Assembly: GCF_014649735.1 (NCBI RefSeq)
Contig: NZ_BMTP01000002.1
Location: 1 to 64,000 of the forward strand
Direction of reading: 5' to 3'
DNA: 64,000 bases
From: Streptomyces lavendofoliae
GTDB taxonomy: Bacteria > Actinomycetota > Actinomycetes > Streptomycetales > Streptomycetaceae
A model generated the notes under the pieces. That model did no database searches. It was not told the origin of the DNA and saw only the letters and a program-made list of their open reading frames with translations. Positions 50,998 to 59,864 of the stretch are shown in pieces. Within the stretch, counting starts at the first letter, position 1. Each line of letters begins with the position of its first letter. A program made the translations under genes and the position numbers.

Positions 50998-53172
50998 TCA
51001 GTCGCCGAACCTCTCGCCCCGCCCGGCCTTCTCGACCAGCAGCGCCGGCGGCCGGAACCGCTCCCCGTACCGCTCGGCGAGCTCACCCGCGCGTGCCACG
51101 AAGCCGGACAGCCCGCCCTCGTAGCCGTTGATGTACTGGAGCGCACCGCCGGTCCACGCGGGGAAGCCGATGCCCATGATGGAGCCGATGTTGGCGTCGG
51201 CGACGGACGTGAGCACGCCCTCCTCAAGACAGCGGACGGTGTCCAGCGCCTCCGAGAAGAGCATCCGCTCCTTCATGTCGTCGAAGGGGACGGCCGCCGA
51301 GCCGCCGGTGCCGAAGTGCTCGCGCAGCCCCGGCCACAGGCCCTGCCGCTTGCCTTCCTCGTCGTAGTCGTAGAAGCCCGCGCCGCCGCTGCGGCCGGTG
51401 CGCCCGAACTCGTCGACCATCCGGTCGATCACCGTGTCGGCCGGGTGCTCCTGCCAGGTGCCGCCGGCCTCCTCGACGGCCCGCCGCGTCTCGTCGCGGA
51501 TCCTGCGCGGGAGGGTGAGGGTCAGCTCGTCCATCAGGGACAGCACCTTCGCCGGGTAGCCGGCCTGCGCCGCCGCCTGTTCGACGGACGCGGGCTCCAC
51601 GCCCTCTCCGACCATGGCGACGCCCTCGTTGATGAACTGCCCGATGACGCGCGAGGTGAAGAAGCCGCGCGAGTCGTTGACGACGATCGGCGTCTTGTTG
51701 ATCTGCCGGACGAGGTCGAAGGCGCGCGCGAGCGCCTCGTCGCCGGTCCGCTCGCCCTTGATGATCTCGACGAGCGGCATCTTGTCGACCGGCGAGAAGA
51801 AGTGCAGGCCGACGAAGTCGGCGGGCCGCTCGACGCCCTCCGCGAGGAGCGTGATCGGCAGCGTCGAGGTGTTGGAGCACAGCAGCGCGCCGGGTTCGAC
51901 GATCTCCTGGATCTCCTGGAACACCTTGTGCTTGAGCGCCGTGTCCTCGAAGACCGCCTCGATGACTGCGTCGCAGCCCGCGAGGTCGGCGGGGTCGGCG
52001 GTCGGGGTGATGCGGGCCAGCAGCTCGTCGCGCGCGGCCTCGGTCGTCCTGCCGCGGGACAGCGCCTTGTCGAGGAGTTTGGCGGAGTACGCCTTGCCCT
52101 TCTCCGCCGCCTCGGCCGACACGTCCTTGAGGACGACGTCGATACCCGCCTTGGCGCAGGAGTAGGCGATGCCGGCGCCCATCATCCCGGCGCCGAGGAC
52201 CGCGACCTTGCGCACGGTGCGCGGTTCGACGCCCCCGGGGCGGCTGGCGCCGGAGTTGACCGCCTGGAGGTCGAAGAAGAACGCCTGGATCATGTTCTTG
52301 GCGGTCTGCCCGGTGACCAGCTCGGTGAAGTACCGCGACTCGATGGTCAGCGCGGTCTCGAAGTCGACCTGGGAGCCCTCGACGGCGGCCGCGAGGATGT
52401 TGCGGGGCGCCGGGTAGGGCGCGCCGTTGATCTGCTTCTTCAGGTTGGCCGGGAAGGCGGGCAGGTTGGCGGCGAACTTGGGGTGCGCCGGGGTGCCGCC
52501 GGGAATCCTGTGTCCCTGGACGTCCCAGGGCTGCGCGGACTCCGGGTGGGCGTCGATGAACGCCCGCGCCTTGGCGAGCATCTCCTCCCGGCTGCCGGCC
52601 ACTTCGTGGACCAGGCCGTTCTCCAGGGCCCGTCGCGGCGTGTACTGGGTGCCCTGGAGGAGCACCTTGAGCAGTGCGTCGGCGATGCCCATGAGGCGTA
52701 CGGTGCGGGCGACGCCGCCGCCCCCGGGGAGGAGGCCGAGGGTGACCTCGGGCAGGCCGATCTTGGAGCCGGGCACGTCGAGGGCGATCCGGTGGTGGGA
52801 GGCGAGGGCGATCTCGTAGCCTCCGCCGAGGGCGGCACCGTTGATGGCGGCGACGACCGGCTTGCCGAGGGTCTCGATGCGGCGCAGGGCGCGCTTCATC
52901 TCCATGCCGGCGTCGAAGATCCGCCGGGCGTCGGCGGGCCCCGCCTTCATCATGTCCTTGAGGTCACCGCCCGCGAAGAAGGTCTTCTTGGCGGAGGTGT
53001 AGATGATGCCGCGGATGGAGTCCTTCTCGGCCTCGGCGCGGTCGGCGACGGCCGCGATCGAGGTCCGGAAGGCCTGGTTCATGGTGTTGGCGGACTGGTC
53101 GGGGTCGTCGAGGACGAGCGTGACGACGCCGGTCTCGTCCTGTTCCCAGCGGATGGTGGTGGACTGGCTCAT
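50998..53172 (-). CDS. FadB-like bifunctional enoyl-CoA hydratase/3-hydroxyacyl-CoA dehydrogenase
   Basis: A 724-residue two-domain beta-oxidation enzyme. Residues about 1-300 form the hydratase with both catalytic glutamates in GGGYEIALA and GLPEVTLGLLPGGGG. Residues about 320-600 are the dehydrogenase, with the NAD motif VAVLGAGMMGAGIAYSCAKA and the signature VGLHFFSPVDKMPLVEII. The 3-hydroxyacyl-CoA dehydrogenase carboxy domain follows (IGQFINEGVAMVGEG). It starts with ATG 53172; the upstream gene is the thiolase. It converts enoyl-CoA to 3-ketoacyl-CoA for the neighbouring thiolase. Confidence 0.95.
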   Translation of the reverse strand: MSQSTTIRWEQDETGVVTLVLDDPDQSANTMNQAFRTSIAAVADRAEAEKDSIRGIIYTSAKKTFFAGGDLKDMMKAGPADARRIFDAGMEMKRALRRIETLGKPVVAAINGAALGGGYEIALASHHRIALDVPGSKIGLPEVTLGLLPGGGGVARTVRLMGIADALLKVLLQGTQYTPRRALENGLVHEVAGSREEMLAKARAFIDAHPESAQPWDVQGHRIPGGTPAHPKFAANLPAFPANLKKQINGAPYPAPRNILAAAVEGSQVDFETALTIESRYFTELVTGQTAKNMIQAFFFDLQAVNSGASRPGGVEPRTVRKVAVLGAGMMGAGIAYSCAKAGIDVVLKDVSAEAAEKGKAYSAKLLDKALSRGRTTEAARDELLARITPTADPADLAGCDAVIEAVFEDTALKHKVFQEIQEIVEPGALLCSNTSTLPITLLAEGVERPADFVGLHFFSPVDKMPLVEIIKGERTGDEALARAFDLVRQINKTPIVVNDSRGFFTSRVIGQFINEGVAMVGEGVEPASVEQAAAQAGYPAKVLSLMDELTLTLPRRIRDETRRAVEEAGGTWQEHPADTVIDRMVDEFGRTGRSGGAGFYDYDEEGKRQGLWPGLREHFGTGGSAAVPFDDMKERMLFSEALDTVRCLEEGVLTSVADANIGSIMGIGFPAWTGGALQYINGYEGGLSGFVARAGELAERYGERFRPPALLVEKAGRGERFGD

Positions 53173-53213
53173 GGTGGTGGCTGCTCCGTAAGGCCGTACG
53201 GGAAAGGACGGGG

Positions 53214-54428
53214 TCAGACGCGCTCGACGACGGTGGCGATGCCCATGCCTCCGCCGACGCAGAGCGTGGCGAGGCCGTAGCGCTTGTCCTGGCGCTCCAG
53301 TTCGTCGACGAGGGTGCCGAGGATCATGGCTCCGGTCGCGCCGAGGGGGTGGCCCATGGCGATGGCCCCACCGTTGACGTTGACCTTGTCCAGGGACAGG
53401 CCCATGTCCTTCACGAACCGCAGCACGACCGCGGCGAACGCCTCGTTGATCTCGACCAGGTCGATGTCGTCGATGGTCAGTCCGGCCTTGGCGAGGGCCT
53501 TCTTGGAGGCGGGGGCGGGGCCGGTGAGCATGATGGTGGGCTCGGAGCCCGACACGGCCACGGAGACGATCCGGGCGCGGGGAGTCAGCCCGTACCGCTC
53601 GCCGACCTCCTTGTTGCCGATCGCGACGAGCGCGGCGCCGTCGACGATGCCGGAGGAGTTGCCGGCGTGGTGGACGTGGTCGATCCGCTCGACCCAGTGG
53701 TACTTCTGCAGGGCCACGGCGTCGAAGCCGCCCATCTCGCCGATGGCCGCGAACGAGGGCTTGAGGGAGGCGAGCGAGTCGGCGGTGGTGCCGGGCCGCA
53801 TGTGCTCGTCGTGGTCGAGGACGGTGAGTCCGGCGCGGCCCTTGACGGGGACGACGGAGCGGTCGAAGCGGCCGTCCTTCCAGGCGGTGGCGGCCCGCTC
53901 CTGGGAGAGCGCGGCGTACTCGTCGACGTCGCGCCGCGTGTAGCCCTCGATGGTGGCGATCAGGTCGGCGCCGATGCCCTGCGGGACGAAGTTGGTGTCC
54001 CAGTTGGTCATCGGGTCGGCGAACCAGGCGCCGCCGTCGGAGGCCATCGGCACCCGGGACATCGACTCGACACCGCCGGCGAGGACCAGGTCCTCCCAGC
54101 CGGAGCGGACCTTCATGGCCGCCATGTTGACGGCCTCCAGGCCCGAGGCACAGAAGCGGTTCTCCTGCACGCCGGCGACGGTGTCGGGCAGTCCGGCGGC
54201 GATGGCGGCGATCCTCGCGATGTCGGACCCCTGGTCCCCGACGGGGCCGACGACGCCGAGGACGATGTCGTCGATGGCGGCCGGGTCGAGGCCCGGGAAC
54301 CGGCCGCGCAGTTCGTGGATGAGGCCGACCACCAGGTCGATCGGCTTGGTGCCGTGCAGGGCGCCATTGGCCTTTCCGCGCCCGCGCGGGGTGCGGATCG
54401 CGTCGTACACGTACGCTTCGGTGCTCAC
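53214..54428 (-). CDS. Acetyl-CoA C-acyltransferase (3-ketoacyl-CoA thiolase)
   Basis: A 404-residue thiolase. The nucleophile Cys is in [16 protein letters not shown] (near residue 93), the catalytic His in [13 protein letters not shown] and the second Cys in [31 protein letters not shown] and [10 protein letters not shown] are also typical. It starts with GTG 54428 and precedes the FadB-like gene by 41 bases. It completes a beta-oxidation cycle by cleaving 3-ketoacyl-CoA with CoA to give acetyl-CoA. Order thiolase then FadB, co-oriented, resembles known Streptomyces fatty acid degradation operons. Confidence 0.95.
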   Translation of the reverse strand: MSTEAYVYDAIRTPRGRGKANGALHGTKPIDLVVGLIHELRGRFPGLDPAAIDDIVLGVVGPVGDQGSDIARIAAIAAGLPDTVAGVQENRFCASGLEAVNMAAMKVRSGWEDLVLAGGVESMSRVPMASDGGAWFADPMTNWDTNFVPQGIGADLIATIEGYTRRDVDEYAALSQERAATAWKDGRFDRSVVPVKGRAGLTVLDHDEHMRPGTTADSLASLKPSFAAIGEMGGFDAVALQKYHWVERIDHVHHAGNSSGIVDGAALVAIGNKEVGERYGLTPRARIVSVAVSGSEPTIMLTGPAPASKKALAKAGLTIDDIDLVEINEAFAAVVLRFVKDMGLSLDKVNVNGGAIAMGHPLGATGAMILGTLVDELERQDKRYGLATLCVGGGMGIATVVERV

Positions 54429-54451
54429 TGGTCAAGCCTTTCGGGGAGGGG

Positions 54452-55594
54452 TCAGCCGAGCAGGGAACGGCCGATGATTTCCTTCATGATCTCGGTCGTA
54501 CCGCCGTAAATGGTCTGGATCCGGCCATCCGTGAAGGCCTTGGCGACCGGATATTCGGCCATGTAGCCGTAGCCGCCGTGGAGCTGCAGACAGCGGTCCG
54601 CGACCCGTTTCTGCAGTTCGGTGGCCCACCACTTGGCCATGGAGGCGTGCACGGCGTCCAGCTCCCCCTGGGAGTGGTCGACGACGCAGCGGTCCAGGAA
54701 CTCGCGCGTGACGGCGCATTCGGTGGCCATCTCGGCGATCTCGAAGCGGATGTGCTGGAGCCGGGCGAGCGGACGTCCGAACGCCTCGCGCTCCTTGACG
54801 TACGCCGTGGTGATCTCCAGCAGGTGTTCGGCGGCGGCGATGCCGGCGACCGCGATGTTCAGCCGCTCCTGGGCGAGGTTGGTCATCAGGTGGAGGAACG
54901 CGCCGTTGAGCTCGCCGAGCAGGTTCTCCTTGGGGACGCGCACGTCGTGGAAGAACAGCTCGGCGGTGTCCTGGGCCTTCTGGCCGATCTTGTCGAGGTT
55001 GCGGCCCCGCTCGAAGCCCTCCGCGCCGCGCTCGACGACCAGGAGGGACAGGCCGTGCGCGCCGCCCTCGGGGGTCGTCTTCGCGACGACGATCACCAGG
55101 TCGGCGAGGATGCCGTTGGAGATGAAGGTCTTGGAGCCGTTGAGCAGCCAGTGGTCGCCTCTGTCCTCGGCGGTGGTGCGGATGCCCTGGAGGTCGGATC
55201 CGGCGCCGGGCTCGGTCATCGCGATGGCGGTGATGATCTCGCCGGTGCAGAAGCCGGGGAGCCAGCGCCGCTTCTGTTCGTCGGTGCCGAGCGAGGTGAG
55301 GTACGGGCCGATGATGTCGTTGTGCAGTCCGACCGCGAGTCCGGGGGCGCCGGCGCGGGTGAACTCCTCGGCGAGGACGGCGCTGTAGCGGAAGTCGGTG
55401 TTGCCGCCGCCCCCGTACTCCTCGGGGACGGCGATGCCGAGCAGTCCCTGTCGGCCGGCCGCCAGCCAGGCGTCGCGGGAGACGATGCCGTCCTTCTCCC
55501 ACTGCTCGTAGTGCGGGACGACCTCCTTGGCGAGGAAGGTGCGGACGGTCTCGCGGAACGCGTCGTGCTCGGCGTCGAAGATGCGGCGCTTCAC
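54452..55594 (-). CDS. Acyl-CoA dehydrogenase, LCAD/IVD-like
   Basis: A 380-residue flavoenzyme that oxidises acyl-CoA to enoyl-CoA. TAIAMTEPGAGSDLQGIRTT and NGSKTFISNGILADL contact FAD and substrate; RCLQLHGGYGYMAEYPVAKA is the signature. The site that carries the catalytic Glu in medium-chain enzymes is Gly here (IYGGTTEIMKEII), as in long-chain and isovaleryl dehydrogenases, which instead use a Glu in the ERL motif (LAQERLNIAV). That points to long or branched-chain substrates. It starts at GTG 55594, overlapping the previous stop as GTGA, and precedes the thiolase. Confidence 0.95.
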   Translation of the reverse strand: MKRRIFDAEHDAFRETVRTFLAKEVVPHYEQWEKDGIVSRDAWLAAGRQGLLGIAVPEEYGGGGNTDFRYSAVLAEEFTRAGAPGLAVGLHNDIIGPYLTSLGTDEQKRRWLPGFCTGEIITAIAMTEPGAGSDLQGIRTTAEDRGDHWLLNGSKTFISNGILADLVIVVAKTTPEGGAHGLSLLVVERGAEGFERGRNLDKIGQKAQDTAELFFHDVRVPKENLLGELNGAFLHLMTNLAQERLNIAVAGIAAAEHLLEITTAYVKEREAFGRPLARLQHIRFEIAEMATECAVTREFLDRCVVDHSQGELDAVHASMAKWWATELQKRVADRCLQLHGGYGYMAEYPVAKAFTDGRIQTIYGGTTEIMKEIIGRSLLG

Positions 55595-56862
55595 CTGGTA
55601 CCCCTGTCGTCGTCGGTGCGGCGGTCGTCGTGGCGGCGGTCGTCGTGGCGGCCGGCGGTGAGGCGGTCGCCACTGCCGGGGTGGGTGCCGCTGCCGGGGC
55701 GGTCGCCGGGGGCGGGGCGGTCGCCGGGGGCGGGGCGGCCCGCGTCACGCAGGCTCGGTACGGCCCAGTCACGGGCGACCTCGTCGGTGTCGGCGCCCGG
55801 ACGGGCCGGGGGGCGGGTCACGGCGCCGGGGGTCGCGGAGAAACGGGGGGCGGGGGCGGGCTGGGTGATCCCGCCGTGGTCGGTGAAGGTGGCACGGGCG
55901 GCGAGGTGCGGGTGGCCGGGCGCCTCACGCAGGGACAGGACCGGGGCGACGCAGGCGTCGGAGCCCTCGAACACGGCCGTCCATTCGTCGCGGGTCCGGC
56001 TCCTGAAGCGCGCGGCGACGGCGGTGCGCAGTTCGCCCCAGCGGTCGGGGTCGTCGCGGGAGGGAGCGGTGTCGGGAAGGCCGAGCAAAGTGGTGAACTC
56101 GTCGTAGAACCGCTGCTCCAGCGCGCCGACGGCCATGTACCGGCCGTCGGACGTCTCGTAGGTGCCGTAGAAGGGGCAGCCGCCGTCCAGCAGGTTGGCG
56201 CCCCGCCGGTCCTGCCAGGCCCCGGCGGCCATCATCGCGTGGATCATCGTGGCGAGGTGGGCGGCGCCGTCGGTGATCGCCGCGTCGACGACCTGGCCAC
56301 CGCCGCCCTCCCCGCGCGCGTGATGCAGCGCGGCGAGGATGCCGACCACCAGGTAGAGCGAGCCGCCCGCGTAGTCGCCGACCAGGTTCGCGGGCACGGC
56401 CGGCGGCTCCCCGGCCTTGCCGATCATGGAGAGGGTGCCGGTGACGGCGATGTACCCGATGTCGTGCCCGGCGCGGTGGGCGAGCGGCCCGTCCTGCCCC
56501 CAGCCGGTCATCCGCCCGTAGACGAGCCCCGGGTTGCGCGCGAGGCACGGCTCCGGGCCGACACCGAGCCGCTCGGCGACTCCGGGACGGTACCCCTCGA
56601 TGAGGACGTCGGCCCGCTCGACGAGGTCCAGGACGCGCTCGGCGCCGCCGTCGGCCTTGAGGTCGACGAGCACGGAGCGCTTGTTGCGGTTGGTGAGGTC
56701 GAAGCCCGGGTCGATCGCGAGTCCCGCGCCACCGGGCCGGTCCACCCGCACGACATCGGCACCCAGGTCGCCCAGGAGCATGGCGGCGAACGGGCCTGGC
56801 CCGATGCCCGCCAGTTCGACCACGCGAACGCCGGCGAGCGGCCCTTCGCCTGTCCCTGCCAT
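55591..56862 (-). CDS. CaiB/BaiF family CoA-transferase (alpha-methylacyl-CoA racemase-like)
   Basis: A 423-residue class III CoA-transferase family protein. PLAGVRVVELAGIGPGPFAA is the start, GHDIGYIAVTG holds His and Asp-site residues, and VGDYAGGSLYLVVGI follows. These fit alpha-methylacyl-CoA racemase and CoA-transferases alike. It may epimerise 2-methylacyl-CoA or transfer CoA to a branched acid before oxidation. The carboxy 70 residues are a degenerate DRPAPGDRPGSGTHPGSGDR repeat tail ending in Asp/Arg runs, likely disordered. GGGGG-type ribosome site precedes ATG 56862. It is the first gene of the operon. Confidence 0.9.
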   Translation of the reverse strand: MAGTGEGPLAGVRVVELAGIGPGPFAAMLLGDLGADVVRVDRPGGAGLAIDPGFDLTNRNKRSVLVDLKADGGAERVLDLVERADVLIEGYRPGVAERLGVGPEPCLARNPGLVYGRMTGWGQDGPLAHRAGHDIGYIAVTGTLSMIGKAGEPPAVPANLVGDYAGGSLYLVVGILAALHHARGEGGGGQVVDAAITDGAAHLATMIHAMMAAGAWQDRRGANLLDGGCPFYGTYETSDGRYMAVGALEQRFYDEFTTLLGLPDTAPSRDDPDRWGELRTAVAARFRSRTRDEWTAVFEGSDACVAPVLSLREAPGHPHLAARATFTDHGGITQPAPAPRFSATPGAVTRPPARPGADTDEVARDWAVPSLRDAGRPAPGDRPAPGDRPGSGTHPGSGDRLTAGRHDDRRHDDRRTDDDRGTR

Positions 56863-56888
56863 CGGACCCCCAGCACTGTGACACAACT

Positions 56889-56932
56889 GCTGTAACAGCA
56901 ACGATGCTAAGAACGTGTTCCACTCCGCACAA
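56889..56932 (-). promoter_or_regulatory. Promoter and dyad of the beta-oxidation operon
   Basis: On the minus strand TTGTGC (56932-56927) and TAGCAT (56909-56904) are 17 bases apart. The predicted start overlaps a dyad GCTGT-T-ACAGC (56889-56899), where a repressor could bind. The sequence resembles the CTGT/ACAG dyad at the MerR promoter. Confidence 0.55.
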
Positions 56933-57047
56933 GCCCTGTGGACAAGCGGGCGCCCCGGCGTGATCCGAACGCCCTCCGGGGCGGTCACCTCCTGACCCGC
57001 ACGCTAGCCTCTGCCTCCGACAACGGCGCGGACGGCGGAGGTCTGGG

Positions 57048-58238
57048 ATGGACACACGGGACGGCACGGAGCGGGCGTACGACGTGGTGCTCTTCGGGGC
57101 GACCGGGTTCGTCGGCGAGCTGACCGCCCGCTACCTGGCCGCGCACGCGCCGGCGACCTGCCGGTGGGCGCTCGCCGGGCGGAGCCGGGAGAAGCTGGCG
57201 GCGCTCCGCGACCGGCTGGCCGCCGAGCACCCGCGGTGCGCGGACCTCCCCCTGGTGACGGCCGACGCCTCCGACGCGCGCTCCCTGCGCGAGCTCGCCG
57301 GATCGGCCAGGGTCGTGGCGACGACCGTCGGGCCCTACGTCTGGCACGGCGAGCCGCTGGTGGCCGCCTGCGCCGAGGCGGGCACGGACTACGTGGACCT
57401 CACCGGTGAGCCGGAGTTCGTGGACCTGATGTACGTGCGCCACGACGCGCGGGCCCGGGAGACGGGGGCGCGGATCGTGCACGCCTGCGGCTTCGACTCG
57501 GTCCCGCACGACCTGGGCGTGTACTTCACCGTGGCGCGGCTGCCGAAGGACGTACCGCTGCGCGTGGACGGGTTCGTGCGGTCCAACGCCTTCTTCTCCG
57601 GCGGTACGTTCGCCTCGGCGATCACCGCCATGGGGCGTGGCCGGCACATGCTGCGGGCGGCCCGGGAGCGCCGGCTGCACGAGCCGCGCCTGGTGGGGCG
57701 CCGGGCGCGCGCGCCACTGGGCGCGCCGCGGTTCAGCCGGGAGACCGGCGCGTGGGCCCTTCCGCTGCCCACCCTGGACGCGGCGGTCGTGGCGCGTTCG
57801 GCGGCGGCCCTCCCCGGGTACGGGCCGGACTTCCGCTACCGCCACTACGCGGCGGTGAGGGCCCTGCCGGTGGCGGTCGGCGGGACGGCGGCCATGGGCG
57901 CGCTGTTCACGCTCGCGCAGGTGCCGCCCGCTCGACGGTGGCTGATGGACCGTTACGAAGCGGGGCAGGGGCCGGACGAGGAGCGCCGGGCGCGCAGTTG
58001 GTTCACGGTGCGGTTCGTCGGCGAGGGCGGCGGCAGGCGGGTGTTCACCGAGGTGTCGGGCGGCGACCCCGGGTACGACGAGACGGCGAAGATGCTCGCC
58101 GAATCGGCGCTGTCCCTGGCCTTCGACACCCTGCCGCCGACCGCCGGCCAGGTCACCACGGCGGTCGCGATGGGTGACGCGCTGCTGGAGAGGCTGAGCC
58201 GCGCCGGCATCCGCTTCCGGGTCGCCGACTCGCGCTGA
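57048..58238 (+). CDS. Saccharopine dehydrogenase-like trans-acting enoyl reductase family protein
   Basis: A 396-residue Rossmann-fold protein, related to mycobacterial trans-acting enoyl reductases and saccharopine dehydrogenase. The NADP motif is YDVVLFGATGFVGELTARYL, followed by TTVGPYVWHGEPLVAACAEA and DYVDLTGEPEFVD. A central hydrophobic stretch GGTAAMGALFTLAQ is typical of this group. ATG 57048 has GGAGGT six bases upstream. In mycobacteria the homologue acts on polyketide-derived lipids; here the substrate is unknown. It is divergent from the beta-oxidation operon and could act on related lipids. Confidence 0.88.
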   Translation: MDTRDGTERAYDVVLFGATGFVGELTARYLAAHAPATCRWALAGRSREKLAALRDRLAAEHPRCADLPLVTADASDARSLRELAGSARVVATTVGPYVWHGEPLVAACAEAGTDYVDLTGEPEFVDLMYVRHDARARETGARIVHACGFDSVPHDLGVYFTVARLPKDVPLRVDGFVRSNAFFSGGTFASAITAMGRGRHMLRAARERRLHEPRLVGRRARAPLGAPRFSRETGAWALPLPTLDAAVVARSAAALPGYGPDFRYRHYAAVRALPVAVGGTAAMGALFTLAQVPPARRWLMDRYEAGQGPDEERRARSWFTVRFVGEGGGRRVFTEVSGGDPGYDETAKMLAESALSLAFDTLPPTAGQVTTAVAMGDALLERLSRAGIRFRVADSR

Positions 58239-58264
58239 ACGGACGTCCGTCCCGGCGCCCCACG

Positions 58265-58348
58265 CGCGTGTGCGCCGGCCGGATCGCCCGGGCGCGCACG
58301 TGCGCCGGCGGTCTCGGTCGCGCACGTGCGCCGGCCGGCGTCCTCGGT
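58265..58348. repeat. Three degenerate GC-rich tandem repeats at the VOC remnant
   Basis: Units begin CGCGTGTGCGCCGGC (58265), CGCGCACGTGCGCCGGC (58293) and CGCGCACGTGCGCCGGC (58319), each 26-30 bases long and ending in TCGGT or CCCGGG. They abut the end of the decayed VOC gene and may have replaced its stop codon. Confidence 0.85.
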
Positions 58349-58704
58349 CGCGTACGAGGCAGAACGGGTGCCCCGCCGGGTCGGCGTAGACGTGCCGGCC
58401 ACGGGCGGGGTCGTCGTCGAGCGGGGCGGCGCCCAGGTCGAGCACCCGCTGCCGCGCCCGGGCGAGGTCGGGCACGCCGATGTCCAGGTGGGACTGCTGC
58501 GGGCGGGCCGGGCCAGGCCGGCGGGTGGTGCGGGTCGGCCCGCTGGAACGCCAGGACCCGCCCCTCGTCCAGGTGCGGGGTCGCCAAGTCCGCGTCGAGC
58601 GACCAGCGGCGGTCCGGGCGGTTCACCTCCCCGCCGAGCAGCCCCTGGTAGAAGCGGGTCGGGGCAAGCGGGTCGGGGCAGTCCTCGAACGGTGCACCGG
58701 ACCC
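58348..58704 (-). pseudogene. Decayed VOC (glyoxalase/bleomycin resistance) family gene
   Basis: Minus-strand translation gives APFEDCPDPLAPTRFYQGLL and then GGEVNRPDRRWSLDADLATP in one frame, then after one frameshift PQQSHLDIGVPDLARARQRV and YADPAGHPFCLVRD in another. The parts together match VOC proteins. There is no start codon after the upstream in-frame TGA (the endonuclease V stop), so the amino terminus is lost. The frame is broken near GGCCCGCCCGCAGCAG, and the original stop after CLVRD is missing where repeats begin. Three independent defects indicate a true pseudogene. Confidence 0.75.
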
Positions 58705-58710
58705 GGCCGA

Positions 58711-59400
58711 TCAGGCCGTCGCCTCCTTGAGGGCGCGCCTGCACAGGGAGTCCGCGCGGCGGGTGGTCTCCGGGATCCGGTAGCGGGGCGCCAGGTGCAG
58801 GGTGTGGACGCAGGCGTTGTCGAGGGTGACCCGGTGGCCGGCCGAGACGAACACCGGCTTCACCCCCTCCTGGGTGCGCAGCGCCCGGCCGACCTCTTCG
58901 TCGTCCGCCACCAGGGGGGTGGACGCCCCGCGTCCGGGGGCGGGCCGCTCGTAGGAGAAGGTGAACGGGTTCTTGGCGACACCGATGACCGGCAGGCCGG
59001 TGAGGACGCCGAGGTGGCTGGCGAGACCGAAGCGGCGCGGGTGGGCCCGGCCGTAGCCGTCGCACACCACCAGTCCGGGCTCGCCCCGCAGCGCGCCGAG
59101 CGCGGCCAGCACGGTCGGTATCTCGCGGAAGGCGAGCAGGCCGGGGACGTACGGGAAGGACACCCGGCCGACGGCCGTGGCCTCCTCGACGACGGTGAGC
59201 GTCCGGGCGTCCAGGACGACGGCCGCCGCGGCGACGAGGTCGCGTTCGTCGTCGTAGGCCACGTCGACACCGGTGACCAGGCCGGTGCCGGGCGGCGGTC
59301 CCGGCTCGTCGAGGACGACCTGGCCGCGCAGTTCGTCCTGGACGGCCAGGGCCGCCGCCTCGTCGGCGGGCCAGTCGGCGGGCTTGTCGATGATCCTCAT
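58711..59400 (-). CDS. nfi: Endonuclease V (deoxyinosine 3' endonuclease)
   Basis: A 229-residue repair nuclease that nicks DNA (or RNA) near inosine. GVDVAYDDERDLVAAAAVVL (metal Asp), VVCDGYGRAHPRRFGLASHL (metal Asp and His) and IGVAKNPF are the family motifs, in order. Length matches bacterial Nfi. ATG 59400 is preceded by TAGGCT ten bases upstream, so the leader would be only a few bases. It is divergent from the YciI-like gene, with 84 bases between, and its stop abuts the VOC remnant. Confidence 0.94.
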   Translation of the reverse strand: MRIIDKPADWPADEAAALAVQDELRGQVVLDEPGPPPGTGLVTGVDVAYDDERDLVAAAAVVLDARTLTVVEEATAVGRVSFPYVPGLLAFREIPTVLAALGALRGEPGLVVCDGYGRAHPRRFGLASHLGVLTGLPVIGVAKNPFTFSYERPAPGRGASTPLVADDEEVGRALRTQEGVKPVFVSAGHRVTLDNACVHTLHLAPRYRIPETTRRADSLCRRALKEATA

Positions 59401-59471
59401 AGTGCTCGTCAGCCTACGTGCGCCGCGGTCGCGCCGGCACGGCCGCGGACGGGGCCTTGGGCGGGGGCCGG

Positions 59472-59487
59472 TAGCCTCCCGGTCATG
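59472..59487 (+). promoter_or_regulatory. Leaderless promoter -10 box of the YciI-like gene
   Basis: TAGCCT (59472-59477) is followed by seven bases and the ATG at 59485. No ribosome-binding sequence is present. Confidence 0.5.
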
Positions 59488-59793
59488 TTCGTACTGGAAT
59501 TGACCTACACCGGGCCCCTCGAGCGGGTGGACGAACTCCTCCCGGAGCATGTCGCCTGGCTCGACACCCACTACGCGGCAGGGGTGTTCATCGCCTCGGG
59601 CCGGAAGAACCCGCGCGACGGCGGCGTCATCCTGGCCGTCGGGGACGACCGGGCGCGGATCGAGGCGATCACGGCGACCGACCCGTTCGTCACCGGGGGG
59701 CTGTGCGCGTACCGCGTCACCGAGTTCCTCGCGACCAGGACGGCGCCCGGCCTCTCCGCCTACCGCCAGCCGCTGCCCGCGCCGGGGAAGTAG
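59485..59793 (+). CDS. YciI-like protein
   Basis: A 102-residue alpha/beta protein of the YCII dimeric ferredoxin-like family. MFVLELTYTGPLERVDELLP and EHVAWLDTHYAAGVFIASGR carry the conserved His of the family pocket (EHVAWL), followed by GGVILAVGDDRARIEAITAT and DPF. Related proteins include dehydrochlorinase and uncharacterised small-molecule enzymes; the function here is unknown. It is a single gene with an apparently leaderless promoter and a terminator shared with the convergent Asp-box gene. Confidence 0.88.
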   Translation: MFVLELTYTGPLERVDELLPEHVAWLDTHYAAGVFIASGRKNPRDGGVILAVGDDRARIEAITATDPFVTGGLCAYRVTEFLATRTAPGLSAYRQPLPAPGK

Positions 59794-59817
59794 GCCCGGG
59801 GCGGCGGCGACCCGGGC

Positions 59818-59847
59818 GCCGGCGGACCCGGTGCCGGGTCCGCCGGC
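59818..59847. terminator. Bidirectional terminator between YciI-like and Asp-box genes
   Basis: A perfect 13-bp stem (59818-59830 with 59835-59847) and a four-base loop lies between two converging genes, 24 bases after the first stop. Confidence 0.88.
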
Positions 59848-59864
59848 TGCTCCAAGTCGCCGCT

